64,000 nt of DNA, from NCBI RefSeq assembly GCF_030503595.1, contig NZ_CP129966.1, positions 1,426,001 to 1,490,000 of the forward strand, read 5' to 3'. This DNA is from Corynebacterium sp. P4-C1. GTDB taxonomy: Bacteria; Actinomycetota; Actinomycetes; Mycobacteriales; Mycobacteriaceae. The notes below the pieces were generated by a model. That model was not told the origin of the DNA. It worked only from the letters and a program-made list of their open reading frames with translations, and ran no database searches. Below are positions 50,114 to 58,137 of this stretch, piece after piece; position 1 is the stretch's first letter, and each line of letters begins with the position of its first letter. The position numbers and the translations under genes are program-made.

Positions 50114-50896
50114 CTACAGCAGGGTGGTGCCGTAGCCGTCCACCCATTGGAGGGTCCAACCGATGAACACGTTCCATGCTCCGGTGAGCAGCAGCACGCC
50201 CACCACGATCATGGCCACTCCGCCGATGATCTGGATAGTACGCGAGTGCTTGCGCAGGAAACCGATGGCCTCCACCGCATGCGCGGAGCCGAGCGCCATG
50301 AGCAGGAACGGAATTCCCAGGCCGAGGCAGTACGCGACGACCAGGATGATGCCGCGCACTGCGGTGAAGCCCTCGGTGCCCACTGACACGGAGATCACCG
50401 CGCCGAGCGTAGGCCCCAAACACGGGGTCCAGCCGAGCGCGAAGACCCCGCCGAGCAGGGGGGCGCCCAGCCAGGTCGCCCATTTCTTCGGCTGCATGCG
50501 GGTGTCGCGCTGCAGCATGGGCACACTACCCATGAACACCAGCCCCATGAGGATGGTGATGACACCGCCGGCGCGCATGAGCGTCTCCTCATTGAGCCTG
50601 ATCAGGCTGATCGCGCCGAAGACAGTGACGGTGGCCAGCAGGAAGACCACGGTGAAACCGAGAATGAACAGGCCTGCAGCGCCGACTACTGCCCATTTGC
50701 GTTTGCGGCCCACAGCCAGCTCGCCGCGGTCCAGTGTCACCTCCCCGCCCACGATGCCGGTGAGATACGACATATACCCCGGCACCAGCGGGACCACGCA
50801 CGGTGAGGCGAAGGAGACCAGTCCGGCGAGCGCCGCCGCGAGAATTCCCAGCAGCAGCGGGCCGGAGGCGGCGAGGTCAGCGAATGTCTGTCCCAT
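50114..50896 (-). CDS. ccdA: thiol-disulfide carrier CcdA
   Basis: 260 residues, six helices. Moves reducing equivalents across the membrane to keep apocytochrome cysteines reduced. The two redox cysteines lie in FASPCVVPLVPGYMS and GWTPCLGPTLGA, as in the DsbD/CcdA family. Start is adjacent to the tlpA stop, so translation is coupled. Confidence 0.93.
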   Translation of the reverse strand: MGQTFADLAASGPLLLGILAAALAGLVSFASPCVVPLVPGYMSYLTGIVGGEVTLDRGELAVGRKRKWAVVGAAGLFILGFTVVFLLATVTVFGAISLIRLNEETLMRAGGVITILMGLVFMGSVPMLQRDTRMQPKKWATWLGAPLLGGVFALGWTPCLGPTLGAVISVSVGTEGFTAVRGIILVVAYCLGLGIPFLLMALGSAHAVEAIGFLRKHSRTIQIIGGVAMIVVGVLLLTGAWNVFIGWTLQWVDGYGTTLL

Positions 50897-51520
50897 CTAC
50901 GCCTCTGCCTCGGCCGCCAGGCGGTCGGTGACCGTGATGATGTCATCGGCGGAGATCTCGCGCAGGAAGACTGCTGCGGGGCGGTGCTGCTTATCCAGGA
51001 TCACGGTCGTGGGGATCACCGAGGTGGGAATGCCGCCGAGAGCACCCGCGGTGCGGAATGGCGGGTCGTAGATCGACGGGTAGGTCGCACCGTTGTCCTT
51101 CAGAAAGTCGCGGGCGATATCCGGCTGGTGGTCGCGCACGTTGATGCCCAGCACCGTACCGGCAGGTGCCCCGCCGTCCGCGGTTTCAGCGAAGTGCTGC
51201 TGCACTTCCTCAAGGTCGTCGACTTCTGCGCGGCACGGCGCGCACCACTGCCCCCACGCGTTGAGCACGACGATCTGCCCATCGAAATCCGACAGGGAGA
51301 TCTGCGTTCCCGGTTCCGTCAGGGATTCACCGGAGAAGTCCTGCAGCGGGGCACGTTCGTCCTCCTCGTAGAAGATCTCCACTTGCCCGCCCGGTGAGTG
51401 GAAGGAGAAAGTCTCGCCAGAATTCGTCGTCACGCACGCGGTCAGCGCCGTCGTGGACAGCGCACCCGCCGTGAGAATGGCCAGTGCTTTCCGTGTGGTC
51501 GTCCTCATGGTCAAACGCAT
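50897..51520 (-). CDS. TlpA/ResA-like thioredoxin lipoprotein
   Basis: 207 residues. Signal peptide with lipobox-like TTALTAC, predicting a lipid-anchored Cys near residue 28. Thioredoxin fold with active site WCAPC in VVLNAWGQWCAPCRAEVDDL and the cis-Pro region GGIPTSVIPTTV. It reduces apocytochrome c using electrons from CcdA. Its ATG overlaps the stop of the phosphatase gene (TAATG). Confidence 0.9.
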   Translation of the reverse strand: MRLTMRTTTRKALAILTAGALSTTALTACVTTNSGETFSFHSPGGQVEIFYEEDERAPLQDFSGESLTEPGTQISLSDFDGQIVVLNAWGQWCAPCRAEVDDLEEVQQHFAETADGGAPAGTVLGINVRDHQPDIARDFLKDNGATYPSIYDPPFRTAGALGGIPTSVIPTTVILDKQHRPAAVFLREISADDIITVTDRLAAEAEA

Positions 51521-52134
51521 TAGATATCCCTTGCCGGTTCGTCGTAGGTCCAGCCGGTCAATGTGTCCCCGTCGAAGGTCAGCGAGGTGACACTGGCCAA
51601 ATCGCAGTTCCGCGACATGTGCGCCAGCCGCTTGTCGTCGGCCCAGCGCTGCACCATGACGATGGGCAGCTGGTGGGACACCAGGACAGCCTCGTGGCCT
51701 CTGGCCTCGGTGCGTGCTGTGGCAATAGCGCGCTGCATCCGCTCGAGAATCTCCGTGTACGGCTCACCCCAGCTCGGCTGCAGCGGGTTGGTCATGTGCC
51801 GCCAGCGGATCGGGTTCATCAGTTGGGATGGAAAGCCTTTGGTGCGCAACCCCTCGAAGATGTTGCCGGCCTCGATCAAGTCCGGGTCGGTGCGGATGTC
51901 CAGGCCCGTCACCTCGGCGATCGGCGCGGCTGTCTCCTGGACGCGCTCCAGTGGGGAGGCAGCCAGGTACGTCATGTCGCGGCCCGTGAAGCTGGTGGCG
52001 GTGCGCGCCGCCATGGAGCGTCCGCGCGCGCTCAGGTGGAAATCCGGCAGGCGTCCGTAGAGGATCTTGCCCGGGTTGTGGACTTCCCCGTGGCGCACAA
52101 GGTGCACGACAGTGCGTTGCCCGGTTTCAGCCAT
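51520..52134 (-). CDS. histidine phosphatase family protein
   Basis: 204 residues. Phosphoglycerate-mutase-like fold with catalytic His in VHLVRHGEVHNPGKILYGRL and the second His in AVLVSHQLPIV. Conserved between hemL and tlpA in this order of bacteria (as Rv0525). Substrate unknown; a role in cofactor metabolism is only suggested by position. Confidence 0.88.
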   Translation of the reverse strand: MAETGQRTVVHLVRHGEVHNPGKILYGRLPDFHLSARGRSMAARTATSFTGRDMTYLAASPLERVQETAAPIAEVTGLDIRTDPDLIEAGNIFEGLRTKGFPSQLMNPIRWRHMTNPLQPSWGEPYTEILERMQRAIATARTEARGHEAVLVSHQLPIVMVQRWADDKRLAHMSRNCDLASVTSLTFDGDTLTGWTYDEPARDI

Positions 52135-52148
52135 GTGCTCCCCTCGCC

Positions 52149-53489
52149 TTAAGCGTCCGGCGTGGCCGCCGCAGCCGCTTCGGCAGCGGGGTCCAGTGCC
52201 TTTTCGATCTTCTCAAAGTCTGCATCGGTCAAGGCGGTGGACACAAACCAGGTCTCGAAGGCGCTGGGGGCGGCGTACACCCCGGCGTCGAGAAGCGCGT
52301 GGAAGAACGGGGCGTAACGGAACGTGTCCGCGGCCTTCATGTCGGCGAAATTGCGGCCTTGCCCCTCGGCGAAACGGACCGACAGCATCGTCGCGGCGCG
52401 CTGCAGGTTGTGAGCAACGCCCGCGCGGTCGAGCGCTGCGTGCAGCATGTCCGCCAGGCGGTCGGCGTTGGCGCCCAGCTGCGGGTAGATCTCCTCCGAC
52501 GCAATGCTTAACGACGCCTCCCCCGCCGCCATCGCCACCGGGTTACCCGAAAGCGTGCCGGCCTGGTAGACGGGGCCGGTCGGGGCCAGCTTCTCCATGA
52601 TCTCCTTGCGGCCGCCGAAAGCCGCCGCGGGAAGGCCGCCGGAGACGACCTTGCCGAAGGTGGTCAAGTCGCCGGCCACTCCGTCAACGCCGAACCAGCC
52701 GCGGTAGGAGGTACGGAAACCGGTCATGACCTCGTCGATGATCAAAAGCGCGCCATCGGCGTGCGCGATGTCCTTCAGCGCCTGGTTGAAGCCCTCTTCC
52801 GGGGCGACGGTGCCCATGTTTCCGGCGGCGGCCTCAGTGATGACCGCGGCGATCTCGCCCGGGTGGGCGGCAAATGCTTCGCGCACCGCGTCCAGATCGT
52901 TGTAGGGCACGACGATCGTGTCGCCGGCCTGCGCGCCGGTCACTCCAGGAGTCTCCGGCAGCGCGAAGGTGGCAACGCCGGAGCCGGCGGATGCCAGCAG
53001 CGCGTCCACGTGGCCGTGGTAGCAGCCCTCGAATTTCAGGATCTTCGACCGGCCGGTGTAGCCGCGCGCCAGCCGCACCGCGGACATGGTGGCCTCGGTG
53101 CCGGAATTGACCATGCGGACCTGCTCGACGCTGGTGCGCTCCACGATCATCTCCGCCAGGCGCACCTCAGCCTCCGTCGGCGCACCGAAGGACAGGCCGT
53201 CCTTCAGGGCCTTTTCCACCGCCTCCACGATCTGGGGGTGGGTGTTGCCGTGGATCATCGGACCCCAGGAGCCGACAAGGTCGACGTAGGAGTTCCCGTC
53301 GACGTCGATAAGCGTGGAACCGTGCGCTTCCTTGATGAAGCGCGTCTGCCCGCCCACCGAACCGAAAGCCCGCACCGGCGAATTCACACCGCCGGGCGTG
53401 ACAGCCTTCGCGCGCTCGAACAGCGCGGCAGACCGGGCCGTGTTCTGCGAAGTCGGGGTGGACGGCGAGCTCGATGCGGAAGAAGTCAT
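52149..53489 (-). CDS. hemL: glutamate-1-semialdehyde 2,1-aminomutase
   Basis: 446 residues from ATG 53489, 7 nt after -10 TAGAAT (53497-53502). PLP enzyme making 5-aminolevulinate in the C5 haem pathway. PLP Lys in [33 protein letters not shown] at the N-terminus and [11 protein letters not shown] binding the ring nitrogen. First gene of the hemL - phosphatase - tlpA - ccdA - resB row. Confidence 0.95.
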   Translation of the reverse strand: MTSSASSSPSTPTSQNTARSAALFERAKAVTPGGVNSPVRAFGSVGGQTRFIKEAHGSTLIDVDGNSYVDLVGSWGPMIHGNTHPQIVEAVEKALKDGLSFGAPTEAEVRLAEMIVERTSVEQVRMVNSGTEATMSAVRLARGYTGRSKILKFEGCYHGHVDALLASAGSGVATFALPETPGVTGAQAGDTIVVPYNDLDAVREAFAAHPGEIAAVITEAAAGNMGTVAPEEGFNQALKDIAHADGALLIIDEVMTGFRTSYRGWFGVDGVAGDLTTFGKVVSGGLPAAAFGGRKEIMEKLAPTGPVYQAGTLSGNPVAMAAGEASLSIASEEIYPQLGANADRLADMLHAALDRAGVAHNLQRAATMLSVRFAEGQGRNFADMKAADTFRYAPFFHALLDAGVYAAPSAFETWFVSTALTDADFEKIEKALDPAAEAAAAATPDA

Positions 53490-53623
53490 GGACCCGATTC
53501 TAGGCCAGCGCCCCACGGTGACGAATCGCCCCTGTTCCGCCGCCGCCCTTTCCGCATCCGAGGGCAGCGCGGCGGTGCCGGGTGGATTTCCCGCGGGACT
53601 GCCCGGCGACCGATAATCCTTGC

Positions 53624-54547
53624 ATGAGCGTTGGCCACCCAGTCCCCGAAGTCGTTCTGTCGCGCGGCGCCGTGCGCGCCGTCGTCTCAGCCTCCAGCGC
53701 CGCGGTCCGTGAACTGACCTTTCACGGCCGGCCCCTGCTGCGCAGCTTCGCGCAGGGCACCCACCCGCCGCAAGCCGCCAACATCGTGATGGCTCCGTGG
53801 CCGAACCGCGTCGCCGACGCCGTGTTCACCTTCCGCGGCAAACGCCATGAGCTCGCCGTCAGTGAGCCTGACCGCGGGCATGCGATCCACGGATTCACGC
53901 ACTGGCGCCTCTTCGACATCGTCGGGCACTCCGCCGCCGCCGCTGTCTTGCGCACAGTGCTCGGCCCAGAACCCGGATGGCCGTGGCCGATTGAACTGAC
54001 CGTGCGCTACGCCCTCACCGATTCCGGCTTGGAATCGACAATGACCGCCGTGAACCTCGCCGATGAACCGGCGCCGTGCGCCCTCGGCGTGCACACCTAC
54101 CTCGACGCGCAAGGGGCACCGCTGGACGAGTGCGTTCTGCACCACACCATCGCCGAGCGCCAGCCGGTGAACGAGCGCCTCGTTCCCGCCGGGGCCCGCG
54201 AGCCCTGGTCACACAGCCCCATCCCCATGCGCGGAACGCAGCTCGACGACACCGGCTACGACCCCCTCAACCGCCCCCGCCTCGCCCGGCTTGTCGACGC
54301 CTCCGGCACCGGCGTCGAACTGACCGCCACACCGAATATGCCGTGGACCCAGCTGTTCACCTCGCCGCAGCGGCACCTGGCAGTGGAACCGATGACTGAT
54401 CCCCCGGATGCGCTGAACACCGGCGAGGACCTCGCCGTCCTCGACCCCGGCGGGGAGCTCGAGGTGGGGTGGTCGGTGCGGGCGGTCGGCGGGAGCGGTC
54501 GGCAGGAGCGGTCGGCGGGAGTAGTCGGCGGCGCGCGCATGAACTGA
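53624..54547 (+). CDS. aldose 1-epimerase family protein
   Basis: 307 residues from ATG 53624, 6 nt after -10 GATAAT (53612-53617). Galactose-mutarotase fold: [20 protein letters not shown], His in [19 protein letters not shown] and the base Glu in [16 protein letters not shown]. The final ~20 codons are built from 13-nt tandem repeats, so the tail is likely meaningless. Probable sugar mutarotase or hexose-6-phosphate epimerase-like enzyme. Confidence 0.85.
   Translation: MSVGHPVPEVVLSRGAVRAVVSASSAAVRELTFHGRPLLRSFAQGTHPPQAANIVMAPWPNRVADAVFTFRGKRHELAVSEPDRGHAIHGFTHWRLFDIVGHSAAAAVLRTVLGPEPGWPWPIELTVRYALTDSGLESTMTAVNLADEPAPCALGVHTYLDAQGAPLDECVLHHTIAERQPVNERLVPAGAREPWSHSPIPMRGTQLDDTGYDPLNRPRLARLVDASGTGVELTATPNMPWTQLFTSPQRHLAVEPMTDPPDALNTGEDLAVLDPGGELEVGWSVRAVGGSGRQERSAGVVGGARMN
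54480..54531 (+). repeat. 13-nt tandem repeats in the 3' end of the epimerase gene
   Basis: About four units of GAGCGGTCGGCRG (54481-54492 partial, 54493-54505, 54506-54518, 54519-54531). As 13 is not a multiple of 3, unit gain or loss changes the C-terminal frame. Confidence 0.8.
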
Positions 54548-54667
54548 ACTGCACGAACTGAACCGCATGGATATTCCTGCATCAACGCGGTGACGCGCGC
54601 CGCCTCGACTCGAAAACCCGAAACACACTCGATTCATGTGGTCCAGTCCATGCCGTTCAGTTCATGC
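54537..54667. repeat. 13-bp inverted repeat between convergent genes
   Basis: GCATGAACTGAAC (54537-54549) and GTTCAGTTCATGC (54655-54667), with related half-copies between them. It covers the epimerase stop codon and most of the gap to the DedA gene. May form a cruciform or a terminator-like RNA, though no T-tract follows. Confidence 0.6.
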
Positions 54668-54753
54668 GGACACCGGCACAGAGCTACGCGAGCCGGCAGC
54701 GCATGCTGCGGAAGCGCGAGAAGCCCGGCAAGCGTGCCTGACGCGGCGCCCGC

Positions 54754-55539
54754 CTACGCCGCCGGCGCGTTCTTCGACTGGCGGCGGAAGATTCCCACGA
54801 AGACGACCACGAGCAGGCCGATCGCGATCCAGTTGGCCACCTTCGCGTACTGCTCGAGCACGTACACGACGGGGTGGCCGATCATCCAGCCGAGCCAGAA
54901 GTACAACAGCGTCCACGCCAGTTTGGCCAGGAAGTCCAGCACGAGCATCTTCTTCACCGACATGCCCGTGGCACCGGTGAGCACGAGCACCACGAATTTG
55001 ATCGGCAGCGGAATGGGCAGATACGCCAGAAAGACGGCCAGCCAGCCGAGTTTGTGGAACCAGCCCTCCACGCGCGCGATGTTCTTGCCCATGCGTTTGG
55101 AGTTCTCCGCCTGCACGTCGAGCATGCCGCGGCCCCAGAGTTTGCCGCCCCACCAGTAGACCCAGTCGAATTTGATGGCCATCAGGGTGCCCAGGAGCAC
55201 GTACCAGATCCAGCCGGAGGCCTCCCCCTCCGAGACAAGCGCGCCCGTGGAGGCGGCACCGACGCGCGAGCCGGTCAGCGCCAGCAGGATCGGCGGTTCC
55301 AGGCCGAGCAACCACGCGCGGAACGGGATGAGGGCCATGCCGAAGATGCCTACGAAGCCGAACCAGCCGAGGCACCAGTAGTCCTCTTTGGTGGGCTTGG
55401 TGTTCCACGGCATGCCGGGCTCTTCCCACCATTCGCGTTCGGCTTCGTTCGCGGAGGGCGTGTCCGTCACCGTTTCGGGGCCGGCGTCAGGTTCGTGTCC
55501 GGGCAACGGCTGGGTTTCATCTCGGCTGTCGTGCGACAT
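54754..55539 (-). CDS. DedA-family membrane protein
   Basis: 261 residues. N-terminal polar tail, then about five helices; the family region (KFDWVYWWGGKLWGRG, then VFLAYLPIPLPIKFVVLVLTGATG) matches the DedA/VTT fold used for polyprenyl-phosphate or phospholipid flipping. -10 TAGGTT is 8 nt before the ATG. Specific lipid substrate not evident. Confidence 0.85.
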   Translation of the reverse strand: MSHDSRDETQPLPGHEPDAGPETVTDTPSANEAEREWWEEPGMPWNTKPTKEDYWCLGWFGFVGIFGMALIPFRAWLLGLEPPILLALTGSRVGAASTGALVSEGEASGWIWYVLLGTLMAIKFDWVYWWGGKLWGRGMLDVQAENSKRMGKNIARVEGWFHKLGWLAVFLAYLPIPLPIKFVVLVLTGATGMSVKKMLVLDFLAKLAWTLLYFWLGWMIGHPVVYVLEQYAKVANWIAIGLLVVVFVGIFRRQSKNAPAA

Positions 55540-55598
55540 GGTTCATAAACCTACCGCGTCGACGCCACAGAGTCTCAGCGTCTCAGTGCCTCAGAGTC

Positions 55599-57050
55599 TC
55601 AGTGCGCGAGCTTCCGCGCCACCCCGCGCGCGTGCGCGATCACCGCGGGCACACCGACACCGCCAGCCCAGGCACCGGTCACGGAGATTCCGTCGACAGC
55701 GGCAAGTCGCTTATCGACGTCCCCCACCGTCGCCACATGCTTCTCGTCGAAACGCGGGAGACCGCCGAACCAGCGCTGCACGTAGATTTCCTCCAGACCT
55801 GCCCCGCGGCCGTCGAAACCGGTGATGGTCTGCAGGTCGTCGAGCGCCCAGTCCACGAGATCGTCTTCGCTGGCGCGGATGGCGATGTCGTCACCGAAGC
55901 GACCGAAGCTGGCGCGGACCAGCGCCCCGCCGCGTTCCGCCAGGTGAGGCCATTTGCGGGAGGAGAAGGTGAACGCCTTCGTCCGCACGTCTTCGGCGCC
56001 GGTGGCCACCAGCACACCGGAGTTCTCCGGTAGTCCTTTATCGGTGGCGAACCGCATGCCTACCACGGCCGAGTTGGCCAGCTTCACCGTCGACAACGAC
56101 TGGGAAGCCTCCGGCGCGATCTGTTTCAGCAGCAACGCCGCCGTCGGCGCAGGAACCGCGAGCACGACGTGGTCGTAGCCAGTGTCTTCCCCGCCCTTGA
56201 GACGGAAGCTGCCGGTGCTGCCGGTGCTGTTCTCGCTGTTTGTGCTGTTGTTCTCCCCGCTCTCGGTGTCGACCCGTTCAATTCCGGAGATGAACGCGTC
56301 GATGTAGATGTCCGCGCCGGATTTCTCCGCGAGGGTCTCGTAGACCTCCTGGTAGCCCTCACGGAAGGCGTTGAAGACGGCGCCGTGGCCGGTGGGCAGC
56401 TCCTTGCGCTTCGCGGCCTGCTGCTCCTCCAAATTCTTCACTGCGGTGGACAGGTGGACCGTCCGGCCCTCCGATTCGGCGGCCAACCGGTCGAATTCCG
56501 CCGCCAGCTGCGGAATTGTCGCGCGCACACCGAGATCGTCAGCCGTGCAGGAATACACGCCGCCGAGCAAGGCAGACACGATATTGTCCACGACCTCGTC
56601 GCCGTAGCGCTCACGCACCAGCGCGCCGACATTCAGGTCCCCTTCCGCGGGCCAGGTGAAGCCGGGGCGGGTGGATTCGTCGTCGATACGCTTCGCTGTT
56701 TCTTCCGAGACCAAATGCGCGACGGTCTCCGATGAGCCGGGGATGCCCATGATGCCGCCGGTGGGCAGCTGGCGTGCCTCGGCGTCGACCCACACGAGCG
56801 AGCGCAGACCGGACGGCTCCACGAGCGAATCTTCCAGGCCGAGTTCTGTGAAGAAGTCCACGGCATCTTGGCGCCGCGCCATGAACGCCTCAGCGCCCAT
56901 GTCCGTCGGGCCGCCCTCGAAGGCGACGGTGTGCAACTTGCCGCCGATCCTGTCGGTGGCCTCGTACACGTCGACTTCTGCGTCCGTGCCACGCAGCTCG
57001 TAGGCCACGGTGAGCCCGGCAAGACCAGCCCCGATGATCGCAATTTTCAC
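55599..57050 (-). CDS. hemY: protoporphyrinogen / coproporphyrinogen III oxidase
   Basis: 483 residues, starting 4 nt after hemE. FAD enzyme with MKIAIIGAGLAGLTVAYELRG and the C-terminal FAD block VTGAWAGGVGVPAVIAHARG. In monoderm actinobacteria this enzyme normally oxidises coproporphyrinogen III (CgoX). The central region has a Ser/Asn/Thr-rich insert (SGENNSTNSENSTGSTG) between fold elements, probably a surface loop. Confidence 0.93.
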   Translation of the reverse strand: MKIAIIGAGLAGLTVAYELRGTDAEVDVYEATDRIGGKLHTVAFEGGPTDMGAEAFMARRQDAVDFFTELGLEDSLVEPSGLRSLVWVDAEARQLPTGGIMGIPGSSETVAHLVSEETAKRIDDESTRPGFTWPAEGDLNVGALVRERYGDEVVDNIVSALLGGVYSCTADDLGVRATIPQLAAEFDRLAAESEGRTVHLSTAVKNLEEQQAAKRKELPTGHGAVFNAFREGYQEVYETLAEKSGADIYIDAFISGIERVDTESGENNSTNSENSTGSTGSFRLKGGEDTGYDHVVLAVPAPTAALLLKQIAPEASQSLSTVKLANSAVVGMRFATDKGLPENSGVLVATGAEDVRTKAFTFSSRKWPHLAERGGALVRASFGRFGDDIAIRASEDDLVDWALDDLQTITGFDGRGAGLEEIYVQRWFGGLPRFDEKHVATVGDVDKRLAAVDGISVTGAWAGGVGVPAVIAHARGVARKLAH

Positions 57051-57054
57051 GCCG

Positions 57055-58104
57055 TTACGCCTCCTCGTGGATGATGTGGACGGCTTCGGTGATCGCTTCC
57101 GCGTCGGTCTCCGGCATCACGCCGTGGCCGAGGTTGAAAATGTGTCCGGTGGCTGTGCCGGCATCGATCGCGCGGGCCGCCTCCGCCTTGATCCGGGCGA
57201 CCTCCTCGCGGACGACACCCTCGCCGGCGAACAACAGCGCCGGGTCAAGGTTGCCCTGCAGCACACGCGGGGATGCGAAACGCTCCGCGGCGCGGTCGAG
57301 CGGAACTCTCCAATCGACGCCCATCACCTCACTGCCCGCCTCCGACATAGCGCCGAGCAGCTCACCCGTGGCCACACCGAAGTGGATGCGCGGGATCTCC
57401 CCTTGGACCGTCTCCAGGATCTCCGTGGAGTACGGAAGCACGTGACGGCGGTAATCCGCCTCGGTGAGAAAGCCCGCCCAGGAATCGAAAAGCTGCATCG
57501 CGTCGATGCCCGCCTCCACCTGTGTGCGCAGGAACGCCGTGATGGTGGGAATCAGGCGGCGCATTAGCTCGTGCCACGTGTCCGGGTCGCCGTGCATCAT
57601 GGCCTTGGTTTTCTCGTGGTTCTTGCTCGGCCCGCCCTCGACCAGGTAGCTCGCCAACGTGAAAGGTGCGCCGACGAAGCCGATCAGCGCCTGGGTGTCG
57701 CTCAGCTCGTCCAGGATGTGGCTGATCCCCTGCGCGACTTCCTCGACCTCGTGGTCGAGGACCGCCAGATTGGCCACGTCCTCCTTGGTGCGCACCGGCT
57801 GCGCCAGCACCGGGCCGCGGCCCGGGACGATCTCCACGTCCACTCCCGCAGCCTTGAGCGGCACGACGATGTCGGAGAACAAGATCGCGGCATCCACATC
57901 ATGGCGGCGGACCGGCTGCAACGTGATCTCCGCGAGCAACTCCGGCATGAAGCACGAATCCAGCATGGCGATGCCTTCGCGCGCGGCGCGGTATTCCGGC
58001 AGGGAGCGGCCAGCTTGCCGCATGAACCACACTGGGGTTCGCGACGGCGTGCGGCCGTAAGCGGCCTCCACAATGGGGGCTTGAGTCAGCTCACGTCGGG
58101 TCAT
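57055..58104 (-). CDS. hemE: uroporphyrinogen decarboxylase
   Basis: 349 residues from ATG 58104, 7 nt after -10 CACAAT (58112-58117). Converts uroporphyrinogen III to coproporphyrinogen III. N-terminal signature TPVWFMRQAGRSLPEYRA, second signature GFVGAPFTLASYLVEGG and catalytic Asp in AILFSDIVVPL. First gene of hemE-hemY. Upstream is the end of the P-type ATPase-like gene. Confidence 0.95.
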   Translation of the reverse strand: MTRRELTQAPIVEAAYGRTPSRTPVWFMRQAGRSLPEYRAAREGIAMLDSCFMPELLAEITLQPVRRHDVDAAILFSDIVVPLKAAGVDVEIVPGRGPVLAQPVRTKEDVANLAVLDHEVEEVAQGISHILDELSDTQALIGFVGAPFTLASYLVEGGPSKNHEKTKAMMHGDPDTWHELMRRLIPTITAFLRTQVEAGIDAMQLFDSWAGFLTEADYRRHVLPYSTEILETVQGEIPRIHFGVATGELLGAMSEAGSEVMGVDWRVPLDRAAERFASPRVLQGNLDPALLFAGEGVVREEVARIKAEAARAIDAGTATGHIFNLGHGVMPETDAEAITEAVHIIHEEA

Positions 58105-58137
58105 GCAGTCCATTGTGGCCCATCGGGCCCGCAGGTG

